Shown: one piece after another, positions 1-7,467 of the stretch
How the letters are laid out: every line of letters begins with the position of its first letter
Position numbering within the stretch: the stretch's first letter is position 1
Origin: Halegenticoccus tardaugens
GTDB taxonomy: Archaea; Halobacteriota; Halobacteria; Halobacteriales; Haloferacaceae
Length of the DNA: 64,000 nucleotides
Assembly (NCBI RefSeq): GCF_004116405.1
Contig: NZ_SDIC01000001.1
Coordinates: forward strand, 248,001 to 312,000
Direction of reading: 5' to 3'
Program-made: the position numbers and the translations under genes
The notes under the pieces: generated by a model
What the model was told of the DNA's origin: nothing
The model's database searches: none
The model's input: only the letters and a program-made list of their open reading frames with translations

Positions 1-547
1 CTTCCACCGCCTCGAGGATCCTGTCGAGCTTCTCCTCGACGGCGTGCTGTCGCCGTTCGAGTTCGACGAGTCGCTTTCCCACCTCCTCGATGTCGCCCTC
101 TGTCGCGAAGCCGTAGGCGTGCAGGGTCGTTTCCGTCACCTCGTCGAGACCCTCCTTCGCGCCGAGCGCGTTGTCGACCGTCTGGCCCGTCGCGAGCGCG
201 AACGCCGTCGTGCCCATCATCTCTTTGAACGCCTCGTTGGACGCGTTGAGCCAGATGTCGCGGAAGTCTTCGAGTTCCACGTCCTCGCCCTCCATCGCGT
301 CGCTCAACCGTTCGGCCTGCTCTTCGGCCGCGCGCATCCACACCTGGTACGCCCGAACGTACCCCTCGGTTCCGTCCTTCATCGTCTCGTCCATCGGCGT
401 GTCGTCGAGGGCCGCGAGCCACGTGTCGAGGAACCGGCTCTGTGCGTCCACGTTCCGCTCGAACGCGTCGACGAAGGCTCGGCTCATCGGCTTCGAGAAA
501 TCGGTCCACATCTCGGGGATCTCCCCCGGTGAGTCGTTTCTTTCCAT
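1..547 (-). CDS. phaE: PHA synthase subunit PhaE, 3' end cut by window edge
   Basis: Read by hand on the minus strand from ATG at 547 with no stop before base 1, giving 182 codons that begin MERNDSPGEIPEMW. The product is acidic and helix-rich, with repeated Trp/Phe-containing helices and a coiled-coil-like C-terminus (VGKRLVELERRQHAVEEKL). This matches the short haloarchaeal PhaE, the non-catalytic partner of class III PHA synthase PhaC on the surface of PHA granules. Known haloarchaeal PhaE proteins are about this long, so probably only a few residues are missing. It is the third gene of a phaR-phaP-phaE unit with a 45-base gap to phaP. The catalytic gene phaC would be expected just beyond the left edge. 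Assignment rests on context and sequence character together. Confidence 0.85.
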   Translation of the reverse strand, partial: MERNDSPGEIPEMWTDFSKPMSRAFVDAFERNVDAQSRFLDTWLAALDDTPMDETMKDGTEGYVRAYQVWMRAAEEQAERLSDAMEGEDVELEDFRDIWLNASNEAFKEMMGTTAFALATGQTVDNALGAKEGLDEVTETTLHAYGFATEGDIEEVGKRLVELERRQHAVEEKLDRILEAVE

Positions 548-592
548 TGGTCTAGTTGTATGTTGGGAAAAACAAAAAGGATTGCTCGGCGC

Positions 593-1096
593 CTATTCGG
601 ACTCGGTCGCCTGCGCCATCTGCTGGGTCCCCTCTCTGACCTGCTGTTCGGCCTCGTCGATCGAGTCCATGGCAACGTTCACCGAGTCGTCGACCATCGA
701 CATGGACTGTTCGACCATCCGATTGTACGCGTCGGAGTTGTCGTCGATGTTCTGCCGGATCACCTGCCAGGTCTGCTCGTTGATCTGGTTGACGGCGTCG
801 AACTGGTCGTCGACGGCCTGTTCGAGGCTGTCGAACGCTTCCTCCGACTCCTCGCCGGGAACGCCGGCCTTGAACAGGTCGATGTAGGCCTTCCAGATGC
901 TGCGCGTGGCGTCGACGCTCGTCTGCTGGACCGAACGCCCCGACTCCATCGCGTCCTGAAGCGCCTCCGGCAGCTGCTTTTGCGCGTTCGCGCTCTGGTG
1001 GAGCCACTGCTGGCCCTGCTTCATCGACTGGCGCTGCATCTCGAACATGGCGGTCATCGGGTTGGACATCTGGGTCTGGTTGGAACTTTCACTCAT
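593..1096 (-). CDS. phaP: PHA granule-associated phasin PhaP
   Basis: Encodes 167 residues starting MSESSNQTQMSNPMTAMF. The protein is a highly acidic, Gln-rich amphipathic helix-former without Cys, typical of haloarchaeal phasins that coat PHA granules and control their size and number. I prefer the start at 1096 to the upstream ATG at 1105. It lies 7-8 bases after a GGTGATC Shine-Dalgarno-like stretch and overlaps the phaR stop in an ATGAGTGA arrangement, which implies translational coupling. It lies between phaR and phaE. Family assignment is by resemblance to known haloarchaeal PhaP and by gene order; the function is known from that family, not proven here. Confidence 0.85.
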   Translation of the reverse strand: MSESSNQTQMSNPMTAMFEMQRQSMKQGQQWLHQSANAQKQLPEALQDAMESGRSVQQTSVDATRSIWKAYIDLFKAGVPGEESEEAFDSLEQAVDDQFDAVNQINEQTWQVIRQNIDDNSDAYNRMVEQSMSMVDDSVNVAMDSIDEAEQQVREGTQQMAQATESE

Positions 1097-1409
1097 TGTG
1101 ATCACCGGGGGATCGCTTTATCGGGATGACGAACGTCTGGACGATGTCGCCCTCGTCGAGGTCTAACGCCTCCCGCTCCGCGTCGGGAATGCTGATCCGA
1201 CCGCCGCTTTGGACGCGCGTCTTGAACATCGCCATTCCCATACCCATCGACACGAGGTCTGCGGGGCTGCCCGTCCCCGATCCGGCGTTCGCCGACAGCA
1301 TCTGGTTGACCCACCGCATCTGTTGATCGGTAAACTCCTCGCCCGCCTTCTGCATCTGCTTCGCGAAGAACGCCGGCGACCACGGCATATCGTTCAGTCC
1401 GTCCGTCAT
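1089..1409 (-). CDS. phaR: AbrB-type regulator of PHA synthesis (PhaR)
   Basis: 106 residues from MTDGLNDMPW. The last ~45 residues (FKTRVQSGGRISIPDAEREA... through VQTFVIPIKR) form an AbrB/MazE swapped-hairpin DNA-binding domain. The N-terminal part resembles a phasin segment (FAKQMQKAGEEFTDQQMRW), as expected of a protein that senses granule surface. In haloarchaea the AbrB-like PhaR represses phaR-phaP. The start at 1409 is chosen because a TATA-like box at 1438-1446 would place transcription start near 1415, so the longer reading frame from 1460 would not be transcribed. It overlaps phaP by 8 bases and faces phaJ across a 174-base divergent promoter region where it could act on both sides. 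Confidence 0.85.
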   Translation of the reverse strand: MTDGLNDMPWSPAFFAKQMQKAGEEFTDQQMRWVNQMLSANAGSGTGSPADLVSMGMGMAMFKTRVQSGGRISIPDAEREALDLDEGDIVQTFVIPIKRSPGDHNE

Positions 1410-1437
1410 CTCATCCGTACCTGGGATCTCCACGCAC

Positions 1438-1446
1438 AAGTATTTT
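1438..1446 (-). promoter_or_regulatory. TATA box of the phaRPE operon
   Basis: Reads AAAATACTT on the minus strand, 29 bases before the phaR ATG. This spacing fits an archaeal TATA box with a near-leaderless transcript and helps decide the phaR start. Inferred from position only. Confidence 0.5.
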
Positions 1447-1535
1447 CCCCTTAGAACCACTCAGTACCAGTAGATGGTAATGACTGTCGACGAGTGGTGG
1501 GAAGCGAGCCGACCGAAGGGAAACCGCGTATCGAA

Positions 1536-1548
1536 ATAGCTAATAACC
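1536..1548 (+). promoter_or_regulatory. Candidate promoter of phaJ
   Basis: AT-rich AATAGCTAATAAC ends about 35 bases before the phaJ ATG, in otherwise GC-rich DNA. It fits a TATA region giving a short 5' leader. The phaR-phaJ intergenic space would be the natural target of PhaR. Confidence 0.4.
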
Positions 1549-1583
1549 CATGATACCCACTACCAAACTATCCGACTTTACAA

Positions 1584-2219
1584 ATGAGTAGTCAAGAAAC
1601 GAAAGGAGACGCCGCTACCCTCGGGTACGGTTTCACCGACGCGTGGATTCGAGCGACCGGCCACATGATCAACAGCGCGGTCGAGGCCCAGCGGGCGGCG
1701 CTGGCCGCCTACGGGATCGACCGGGATTCGGCGAGCCTCACGGGCGGGACCGACTCCGTCTCGTACTCGAAAGACGACTGGTCCGATCGGCGGACGGACG
1801 ACTCGCCGGACGAGATCGGCGTCGGCACCACCGTCTCCTTCAGCAAGACGCTCTCGGAGGACGACGTCGCCGTGTTCGCCGACGCGAGCGGCGACACGAA
1901 CCGCCTCCACCTCGACGAAGCGTTCGCCGAGGAGTCCCGATTCGGCGACAGGATCGTTCACGGGACGCTCGTCTCCGGGCTGATCAGCGCCGCGCTGGCC
2001 CGGCTTCCGGGTCTCACGATCTACCTCTCGCAGGACGTCGAGTTCCTGCGCCCCGTCTACCCCGATCAGCGGCTGACGGCGACCGTCGAGGTGATAGAGG
2101 ACATGGGTAACAGCCGGTACCTGCTATCGACTGACGTGTACGACGAAGAGGACCGCCAGATCATCGAGGGCGAAGCCATCGTCCTCATCGACTCGCTTCC
2201 CAGTCCCGACGCGGAGTGA
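1584..2219 (+). CDS. phaJ: MaoC-type (R)-specific enoyl-CoA hydratase with N-terminal extension
   Basis: 211 residues. The C-terminal hot-dog domain (about 80-205) carries the hydratase-2 signature FADASGDTNRLHLDE, with catalytic Asp104 and His109 at the D-x4-H spacing of PhaJ. It also has the downstream GDRIVHGTLVSGL segment. Such enzymes hydrate enoyl-CoA from beta-oxidation to (R)-3-hydroxyacyl-CoA for PHA synthase. Classical PhaJ is about 135 residues; here about 75 extra N-terminal residues precede the fold, including a helical piece (WIRATGHMINSAVEAQRAAL) that resembles phasin segments and may bind the granule. That last point is inference. The gene is divergent from phaRPE, which supports a role in PHA supply. 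Confidence 0.85.
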   Translation: MSSQETKGDAATLGYGFTDAWIRATGHMINSAVEAQRAALAAYGIDRDSASLTGGTDSVSYSKDDWSDRRTDDSPDEIGVGTTVSFSKTLSEDDVAVFADASGDTNRLHLDEAFAEESRFGDRIVHGTLVSGLISAALARLPGLTIYLSQDVEFLRPVYPDQRLTATVEVIEDMGNSRYLLSTDVYDEEDRQIIEGEAIVLIDSLPSPDAE

Positions 2220-2306
2220 CCGGCGAACCTGACGATCTCCCCTCCGGACGTATCACTCGTCCCTTGCTAACTGTTTACACCCTTCGGGCCGACTGCCGAT
2301 ACGGAC

Positions 2307-2756
2307 ATGAGCGACAGCGAGCAACCACGGCCCTCGGTCACGCTGTTCGTCCGGACGAAGCCCGCCTGCGGCGTCGAGGGCTACAAGCGCCGGGTTCTGG
2401 AGCGGCTGACGGCGCTCCGCCGGGAGGGAAAACTCGCGGACTACGACGTCGAGCTGTGGGAGAAGGCGATCCCGTGCGAGGGCCCGATCGAAGAGTGCGA
2501 CGCTCTCGACTCCGTCCACAGACGCATCGAGCGGTTCGAACGCTGGGCCGAACGGCACGACGCCTCGATCGACGGCGCGTTCCGCCGCCGGGAGATCCAT
2601 TCGGCCATCACGGACGAGACGTACTCCGTCCTCTCCCTTCCCACGCTCTGTCTCGCGGCCTACGAGGACGACGAACTCCGCGCCGTCTACCCTCACGTCG
2701 ACGGCGACGAAACCTACTCCGTGTTGGACTTTCTCGAAGCGCTCGGAAACGGATGA
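2307..2756 (+). CDS. Conserved haloarchaeal protein, HTH-annotated family
   Basis: 149 residues from MSDSEQPRPSVTLFVRTK. Two cysteines (PACGVEG near residue 20 and IPCEG near 58) and an alternating strand/helix pattern are visible. The C-terminus has SLPTLCLAAYEDDEL followed by a HVDGDETYSVLDFLEAL tail. Proteins of this type are widespread in haloarchaea and are often labelled HTH-domain proteins, but I see no convincing helix-turn-helix. The N-terminal strand-Cys-helix also loosely resembles thioredoxin-like folds. It is monocistronic: a TTTACA element near 2272 lies about 30 bases before the ATG. Function unknown. Confidence 0.6.
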   Translation: MSDSEQPRPSVTLFVRTKPACGVEGYKRRVLERLTALRREGKLADYDVELWEKAIPCEGPIEECDALDSVHRRIERFERWAERHDASIDGAFRRREIHSAITDETYSVLSLPTLCLAAYEDDELRAVYPHVDGDETYSVLDFLEALGNG

Positions 2757-2947
2757 CGACGGCGTTGCCGAAACCGTGTGATGGATGTCGATATTATGTC
2801 CTTTAACGGATTGCATTCTGTTTTAGCCAAGCACTATATGTGTGTGCGTGGTGCCACTAGCTGACCGACGGTCGGACGGCACCCGACCGGCGACGCGTCC
2901 TTCGGCGAAGTCGGACGGCGAGTCGTAACGCGGATTCGAACCCACCC

Positions 2948-3208
2948 ATGAGCCAACACACGACCAACTACGACGCGGTTTCGAACGGCATCGAATCGAC
3001 ACCGGAGCCTCTCGCGGTCCCCGCGGAACTCGACTCGGCGGGCACGAAGCTCGTGTACCTCTACCTGCGGACCGCAGAGGAGGTGACGGTCGACGAACTC
3101 CGCGAGTCGCTCGGCATGAAGACCATCACCCTGTATCCGATTCTCTCGACCCTCGACCGGAAGGGGTTCGTCCAGCAGCGCGGCGACACCTACCGCTGTT
3201 CTTCCTGA
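2948..3208 (+). CDS. Small winged-helix (TrmB/MarR-like) regulator
   Basis: 86 residues with one winged-helix domain at about 25-85: AGTKLVYLYLRT is helix 1, VTVDELRESLGM the turn, TITLYPILSTLDRKGFV the recognition helix and start of the wing, then an Arg/Tyr wing. Haloarchaea carry many such single-domain MarR/TrmB-type DNA-binding proteins. A TATA-like TATATG at about 2836 suggests a leader of roughly 80 bases with a small hairpin. No partner gene or ligand domain is present, so its target is unknown. Confidence 0.65.
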   Translation: MSQHTTNYDAVSNGIESTPEPLAVPAELDSAGTKLVYLYLRTAEEVTVDELRESLGMKTITLYPILSTLDRKGFVQQRGDTYRCSS

Positions 3209-3298
3209 TCGGCGTCGATTCGGTCCGTCGCCGTCTCCCGTCGCGGTCCCTCGACGCCACCGCGCGGTCCCCATCGGGACGAAAAAATCGAAGGCCGA

Positions 3299-3460
3299 TC
3301 AGATTTCCACCGCGCCGACCCACGCGTCCTCGCCGTGTCTCGGGCACCAGTGCACGTGCGCCTCGGCGCAGCGGTGGTCCATCGTCCACCCGCAGTTGCA
3401 GTAGTGCTGCACCTCCCTCGTCGCCATCGTCCGTCGGCAGAGCTTGCATCTCACGGCCAT
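3299..3460 (-). CDS. Very small Cys/His-rich putative zinc-binding protein
   Basis: A 53-residue frame, [16 protein letters not shown] onwards, contains C5-x2-C8, then C21-x-C23 and an H/C-rich stretch ([17 protein letters not shown]) before the stop. That gives six Cys and several His, enough for two small zinc sites. Codon use and the acidic tail ([11 protein letters not shown]) look genuine, and no other gene occupies the interval. Such mini zinc-finger proteins are common in haloarchaea and mostly uncharacterised; some influence biofilm or stress phenotypes. No function is proposed here. Confidence 0.65.
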   Translation of the reverse strand: MAVRCKLCRRTMATREVQHYCNCGWTMDHRCAEAHVHWCPRHGEDAWVGAVEI

Positions 3461-3538
3461 GTCAGAGGGTAGCACTCGGACGGAAATAAACGGCTTTCAC
3501 GTCCGGACGGGACAGTCCCGCGGGTTGTCTCGACCCGA

Positions 3539-4702
3539 TCAGCGGGCGAACAGGGCGGCGATCCCGCCGCCGCCGCCGATGCTCATGCCGACGACGCCGT
3601 ACCTCGCGCCCTCCTCGCGCATCGCGTGCGCCAGCGTCGTCGCGAGCATCCCGCCGCTCGCCCCGATCGGGTGGCCGAACGCGATCGCGCCGCCCAGCGG
3701 GTTCAGCCGCTCGCGGGGGATCCCGAGCTCCGCGGCGACGTACACCATCTGGGCGGCGAACGCCTCGTTCAGCTCGAAGACGTCGACGTCGTCCGCGTCG
3801 AGGTCGTTCGCGCGGAGCAGCTTCTCGACGGCGTCGCCGACGGACATCCCGAACCACTTCGGATCGCGGTAGGCGACGGCGTAGTCGACGACCCGGGCGA
3901 GCGGGTCGAGGCCGGCGTCGCGGGCGGCGTCGGCGTCGCCGAGCAGCACGGCGCTCGCGCCGTCGCCGAGATCCGAGGCGTTCCCGGCGGTGATCGTCCC
4001 GTCGCGGCGGAACGCGGGCCGGAGGTTCGCGAGCCGGTCGAGGCTCGTGTCCGCCCGCGGCCCCTCGTCCCGCCGCACCTCCTCGCCGTCGACGGTCACC
4101 GGGACGATCTCGTCGTCGAACGCGCCGCCCTCGACGGCCGCGACGGCGCGCTCGTGGCTTTCGAGCGCGTACTCGTCCTGTTCCTGCCGGGAGATATCGA
4201 ACCGCTCCGCGAGGTCCTCCGTCAGTTCGCCCATGTGGGCGTCGGAGGCGACGTCCCACAGCGCGTCGTAGATCATCGAGTCGACGAGCGTCAGGTCCCC
4301 GTGACGGTGGCCGCGGCGGACGCCGGAGAGGACGAAGGGCGCGTTCGACATCGACTCCGTGCCCCCCGCGACGACGAACTCGGCCCGGTCGGCCGCGATT
4401 CGGTCCGCCCCGAGCGCGACGGCGCGCAGCCCCGACCCGGACGCCTCGTTCACCGTCGTCGCCGGTACCTCCTCCGGGAGCCCGGCGTCGACGGCGACCT
4501 GTCGGGCGGGGACCTGCCCGATTCCGGCCGAGATCGCGTTGCCGAGGGCGACCCAGTCGAGCCGCGTCGCGTCGAGCGACGTTCGGTCGAAAAGGCCCGC
4601 GAGCGCCGTCGCGCCGAGTTCGACGGCGGATCTGTCGGCGAGCGAGCCGAGAAACGAGCCGTGCGCGGTTCGAGCGGCGTCGATGAGCGCGATCTCCGTC
4701 AT
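3539..4702 (-). CDS. Thiolase-family acyltransferase with Ser at the Cys nucleophile position
   Basis: 387 residues with the full two-domain thiolase fold: N-terminal [13 protein letters not shown], central [21 protein letters not shown] and GHPIGASGG. Bacterial thiolases use a Cys in NxxCGSG; here the motif is [10 protein letters not shown] with Ser88. The general base region keeps His344 (GHPIGASG), but the second Cys (CIGGG) is replaced by Ser374 (MSIGGGGG). Haloarchaeal beta-ketothiolases described from Haloferax use Ser-His-His, so Ser at the first position is a known haloarchaeal trait, whereas Ser at the third position differs. No DUF35/OB-fold partner gene is adjacent, unlike haloarchaeal two-subunit thiolases. 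Probable role is acetoacetyl-CoA or ketoacyl-CoA formation or cleavage; SCP-x-like activity is an alternative. Confidence 0.8.
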   Translation of the reverse strand: MTEIALIDAARTAHGSFLGSLADRSAVELGATALAGLFDRTSLDATRLDWVALGNAISAGIGQVPARQVAVDAGLPEEVPATTVNEASGSGLRAVALGADRIAADRAEFVVAGGTESMSNAPFVLSGVRRGHRHGDLTLVDSMIYDALWDVASDAHMGELTEDLAERFDISRQEQDEYALESHERAVAAVEGGAFDDEIVPVTVDGEEVRRDEGPRADTSLDRLANLRPAFRRDGTITAGNASDLGDGASAVLLGDADAARDAGLDPLARVVDYAVAYRDPKWFGMSVGDAVEKLLRANDLDADDVDVFELNEAFAAQMVYVAAELGIPRERLNPLGGAIAFGHPIGASGGMLATTLAHAMREEGARYGVVGMSIGGGGGIAALFAR

Positions 4703-4738
4703 GAACTGTCGGGAAGCACGCGCGCGGCGGCCAAGTAA

Positions 4739-4808
4739 CCGCGGAGCGTTCCGATCGCGCGAGCGTTCGGATCACGCAACAGTCCGGCCGCGGAGCGTTC
4801 CGATCGCG
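4739..4808. repeat. Repeated GC-rich element upstream of the thiolase gene
   Basis: A 21-base sequence is present identically at 4739-4759 and 4788-4808; its core is GAGCGTTCCGATCGCG. A degenerate copy (GAGCGTTCGGATCACG) sits between at about 4760-4775. The three copies fill the thiolase upstream region and end just before the neighbouring regulator's stop. They could be binding sites of a regulator, possibly the adjacent winged-helix protein, or simply a local duplication. Confidence 0.6.
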
Positions 4809-4841
4809 GCGATCAGAAACGGTCTCCGCCGGCCGCCGGCC

Positions 4842-5243
4842 TCAGCGTCGTCGGTTCGCCCGCTCGTACGCCTCCGGCTCGGCTTCGGGCAAGTACACGA
4901 CGTTCTCGCGTCCGAGTCGGTATCTCACGACCGCGCCGTCGCGTTCGAGTTCGGAGAGGGTCCGGCTCACCATCGACGGCGACAGCCGCGTCGCCTCGAC
5001 GAGCGTCTTCTGGTGGATTTGCCCGCCGTTCCGTTCGACGTGGGCGAGGAGACACTCCGCCGGCGTCGCCCCCTCTTCGAGCATGAGTTCGGCCCGCGAA
5101 CGCGGCCGCTCGTCGGCCGGGGGGCTTCGGAGCCCGTCCGCTTCGCGCGCCGACTCGACGGACCCCGATTCGCGCTCGGATTCGCCCCCGCGGCGGCCGA
5201 ACCGGGCGGCGACGCGCCTCAACAAGCGATCGATGGCGCTCAT
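4842..5243 (-). CDS. Winged-helix transcriptional regulator with disordered N-terminus
   Basis: 133 residues. The first ~50 are Arg/Glu/Ser-rich and probably disordered (RFGRRGGESERESGS). The rest is a MarR-like winged helix: ECLLAHVERNGGQIHQKTLV, then the recognition helix SPSMVSRTLSELERDG and the wing VVRYRLGRENVVYLPE. It matches the haloarchaeal helix-turn-helix family often annotated as MarR-like or DUF7343. The basic N-terminus could be a membrane-proximal or DNA-contacting tail. It is upstream of the thiolase in the same orientation with 139 bases between, which makes it a candidate regulator of that gene. Confidence 0.7.
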   Translation of the reverse strand: MSAIDRLLRRVAARFGRRGGESERESGSVESAREADGLRSPPADERPRSRAELMLEEGATPAECLLAHVERNGGQIHQKTLVEATRLSPSMVSRTLSELERDGAVVRYRLGRENVVYLPEAEPEAYERANRRR

Positions 5244-5511
5244 CGTCCCGACCCCTCGACTCCCGCTCCGCCCCGTTTCGATGCGATCGGCATCTGACGT
5301 ACTGTAGCTCCCGAGGGATCCGAATCACGGAATTGCTTGCTCGCGCAAGCCGGTTTTATACCCGACCTCGGAATCCGCTTCCGTCGGCGGGTTCGCGACG
5401 AACGGCCGAGGCGGCGGCGCGTCTGAAACGCCGGCCGCGCGACGCCCCGCGAGGCGTCCGCGGGCCCGACGAATAACAGAGTTTAATACTCGAACGGCCG
5501 TTAGTTAATAC

Positions 5512-5940
5512 ATGACCGTCGTAAGCGTCTCGATGCCGGAGGAGCTTCTTTCCCGAATCGACGCCTTCGCCGACGAACACGGCTACACCGGTCGGAGCGA
5601 GGTGATCCGCGAGGCGTCCCGCAACCTCCTCGGGGAGTTCGAGGACAAGCGGCTCGAAGACCGCGAACTCATGGCCGTCGTGACGGTCGTGTTCGACTAC
5701 GAGACGACGAGCGTCGAAGAGCGGATGATGCACCTGCGACACGAGTACGAGGGGCTCGTCGCCTCGAACTTCCACAGCCACGTCGGCAACCACTACTGCA
5801 TGGAACTTTTCGTCCTCGAGGGGCGGCTCGAAGACATCTCCACGTTCGTCGGAAAGATCCGCGCGACGAGAGACACCCTCAGCGTCGATTACTCGGTGAT
5901 GCCGGTGGACAGCTTCGACGGGTTCGGGGAGATCGAGTAG
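5512..5940 (+). CDS. nikR: Nickel-responsive regulator NikR
   Basis: 142 residues: an N-terminal ribbon-helix-helix (residues 1-45, [18 protein letters not shown] and [11 protein letters not shown]) followed by the NikR C-terminal ACT-like domain. All four nickel ligands of E. coli NikR are present at the expected spacing: His77 (E. coli His76), His88 and His90 in FHSH, and Cys96. It should be a tetrameric nickel-dependent repressor of nickel uptake. It is monocistronic, with a TTTAAT box at about 5486 and a second TTAATAC directly before the ATG. No nickel importer is adjacent; the peptide/nickel-type ABC operon at 28.5-34.6 kb is a distant possibility. Confidence 0.9.
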   Translation: MTVVSVSMPEELLSRIDAFADEHGYTGRSEVIREASRNLLGEFEDKRLEDRELMAVVTVVFDYETTSVEERMMHLRHEYEGLVASNFHSHVGNHYCMELFVLEGRLEDISTFVGKIRATRDTLSVDYSVMPVDSFDGFGEIE

Positions 5941-6073
5941 ACGGCGCGACCGGGTCGGCGCACGCGGCGCCGCGGATCGACGGCGAACCCCGCTCGCGAT
6001 CCCGCGGTCGGTCGCTCCGCGTTTTCGTTTCGAAACGAGCCATTCTTATTATCTCATATCCGTATTTTAATAC

Positions 6074-6508
6074 ATGGTCGTTGTGAGCGTCTCGATGGAC
6101 GATGCCCTGCTCGATCGGGTCGACGAGTTCGCGGACGAGCACGGCTATACCGGTCGAAGCGAGGTGATCCGCGAGGCGGCGCGGGCGCTCCTCGGCGAGT
6201 TCGACGACCGTCGTCTCGACGGGCGGGAGCTGACGGGAACCGTGACGGCGCTTTTCGAGTACGACAGTCCCGCGGTCGAGCGGCGGATGATGGACCTCCG
6301 CCGCGAGTACGAATCGCTCGTCGTGTCGAACGCCCACCACTGCGTCGGCGACGAGCGCGGGTGCGTCGAGACGTTCGTCGTCGAGGGCGACCTGTCGCAG
6401 ATCTCCGCGTTCGTCGGCGCGCTTCGGTCGACGGCGGAGACGATGACCGTCGACTACGCGCTGAATCCGATCGACGGGATCGTCGACCCGCTCGCGTCGG
6501 AGCGCTGA
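6074..6508 (+). CDS. NikR paralogue with an altered metal site
   Basis: 144 residues, close paralogue of the upstream nikR: the ribbon-helix-helix is nearly identical ([15 protein letters not shown]). In the sensor domain the His76-equivalent is Arg77, the HxH pair has become HHC (His88, His89, Cys90), one residue is inserted, and Cys97 is retained. Three thiol/imidazole residues remain but the square-planar nickel geometry cannot be the same. It may sense another metal, or act as a metal-independent partner or antagonist of NikR. Both genes share a TTAATAC element abutting the start, suggesting related promoters. The pair arose by tandem duplication (134 bases apart). Confidence 0.8.
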   Translation: MVVVSVSMDDALLDRVDEFADEHGYTGRSEVIREAARALLGEFDDRRLDGRELTGTVTALFEYDSPAVERRMMDLRREYESLVVSNAHHCVGDERGCVETFVVEGDLSQISAFVGALRSTAETMTVDYALNPIDGIVDPLASER

Positions 6509-6509
6509 G

Positions 6510-6720
6510 TCACCCCTCGTCGGAGCCGATCCAGACGGCGTTGCGGACGAGGTCCCCGTGGGCGCGCTGGAGGCGCTCCGACAGCGCCTGCTGGGAGATG
6601 TCGAACTCGCGCGCGAGCGCTCCGGTGGAGGTGCGACTCGGGATCTCGTAGTAGCCGCGTTCGAGCGCCGCCTTCCCGTCTCGTACTGGTTCTCGGTGAG
6701 GCCGAACTTCGCGCGACGGC
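6510..6720 (-). pseudogene. Decayed C-terminal HTH_10 domain of a Bat-type regulator
   Basis: On the minus strand the sequence ending at the stop 6510-6512 reads as a HTH_10 module (RGYYEIPSRTSTGALAREFD, then ISQQALSERLQRAH). Upstream, after LTENQYET, a frameshift separates it from the preceding KFGLTENQYE segment, and the N-terminal sensor part is absent. The same domain ends the intact neighbour at 6823-7467 (GYYDIPRTTTAAELAAELGI). This is a truncated, frameshifted relic of a second bacterioopsin-activator-like gene. A single-base sequencing error would explain the frameshift but not the missing N-terminus. Confidence 0.7.
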
Positions 6721-6754
6721 GATCGTCGGCGAGACCGCGTCCGTCCTCCCGCCG

Positions 6755-6778
6755 GCTAGTTATATATGCCCTGGCATA
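6755..6778 (+). promoter_or_regulatory. TATA box with overlapping palindrome before the Bat-type regulator
   Basis: AGTTATATATG is a strong TATA element. It overlaps the 14-base palindrome TATGCC-CT-GGCATA at 6765-6778. A protein bound to the palindrome would compete with TBP/TFB, so autorepression by the downstream regulator is plausible. The TATA position also argues against translation starting at the ATG inside it (6766). Confidence 0.5.
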
Positions 6779-6822
6779 ACAAGTACACTGAACTACCTCC
6801 TCGTGTCGGCTTACTCTCCGCC

Positions 6823-7467
6823 GTGACGACTGCCGTCGAACTTAGCTTTCCTCCTGAGGCGTTTGTTCTCTCGGAAACGGTCGCAGAACACCCCGACGCC
6901 GAGTTGGACGTCGAGCGGGCCATCGCGAACCGCGCCGTGCTCGTGCCGTTCATCTGGGCGTCGAACGTCGATTTCGACGCCTTCGACCGATCGCTGGCCG
7001 CGGATTCGACCGTCACCGTCGGGGACTCGGTCGCGGTGACGGGAGACCGTCGCCTGTACCGGATGGAGAGCCTCCAGTGGGGCGAGATCATCCGGTATCT
7101 CGTCTCGGAGAAGGAGGCGACTGTACAGCGGGCGCGACTGCGGGACGGTCGCTGGCGGCTGCGGGCGTTCTTCTCCGATCGACAGAACGTCTCCGGGTTA
7201 CTCAAGTTCTGCCGGAGGCGGGGGCTGGACCTCGACGTGGAACGGGTGTACCCGCTCGAAGAGCTGAACCTCCACCGCGCCGGATTCGACCTCTCGGAAG
7301 CCCAGCACGAAGCGGTCAGTCTGGCGCTGTCGTCCGGCTACTACGACATTCCTCGAACGACGACGGCGGCCGAGTTGGCGGCCGAACTCGGCATCTCTTC
7401 GCAGGCGCTGTCCGAACGGCTTCGGCGCGCCCACCGGACGTTCGCCGAAGCCACCGTCCTCCGGTAG
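6823..7467 (+). CDS. Bat-type helix-turn-helix regulator (HTH_10)
   Basis: 214 residues from GTG at 6823 (MTTAVELSFPPEAFVLSET), the usual beginning of this haloarchaeal family. An upstream ATG at 6766 lies inside the TATA box. The N-terminal ~150 residues form the bacterioopsin-activator-type GAF/HTH-associated domain. Residues ~155-214 are HTH_10 (SEAQHEAVSLALSSGYYDIP, then ISSQALSERLRRAHRTF). Members regulate light, redox or metabolic genes. The next gene downstream, an arylsulfotransferase, has its own promoter 85 bases later, so the target is unknown. A degenerate copy of the same DNA-binding domain lies just upstream on the other strand. Confidence 0.8.
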   Translation: MTTAVELSFPPEAFVLSETVAEHPDAELDVERAIANRAVLVPFIWASNVDFDAFDRSLAADSTVTVGDSVAVTGDRRLYRMESLQWGEIIRYLVSEKEATVQRARLRDGRWRLRAFFSDRQNVSGLLKFCRRRGLDLDVERVYPLEELNLHRAGFDLSEAQHEAVSLALSSGYYDIPRTTTAAELAAELGISSQALSERLRRAHRTFAEATVLR

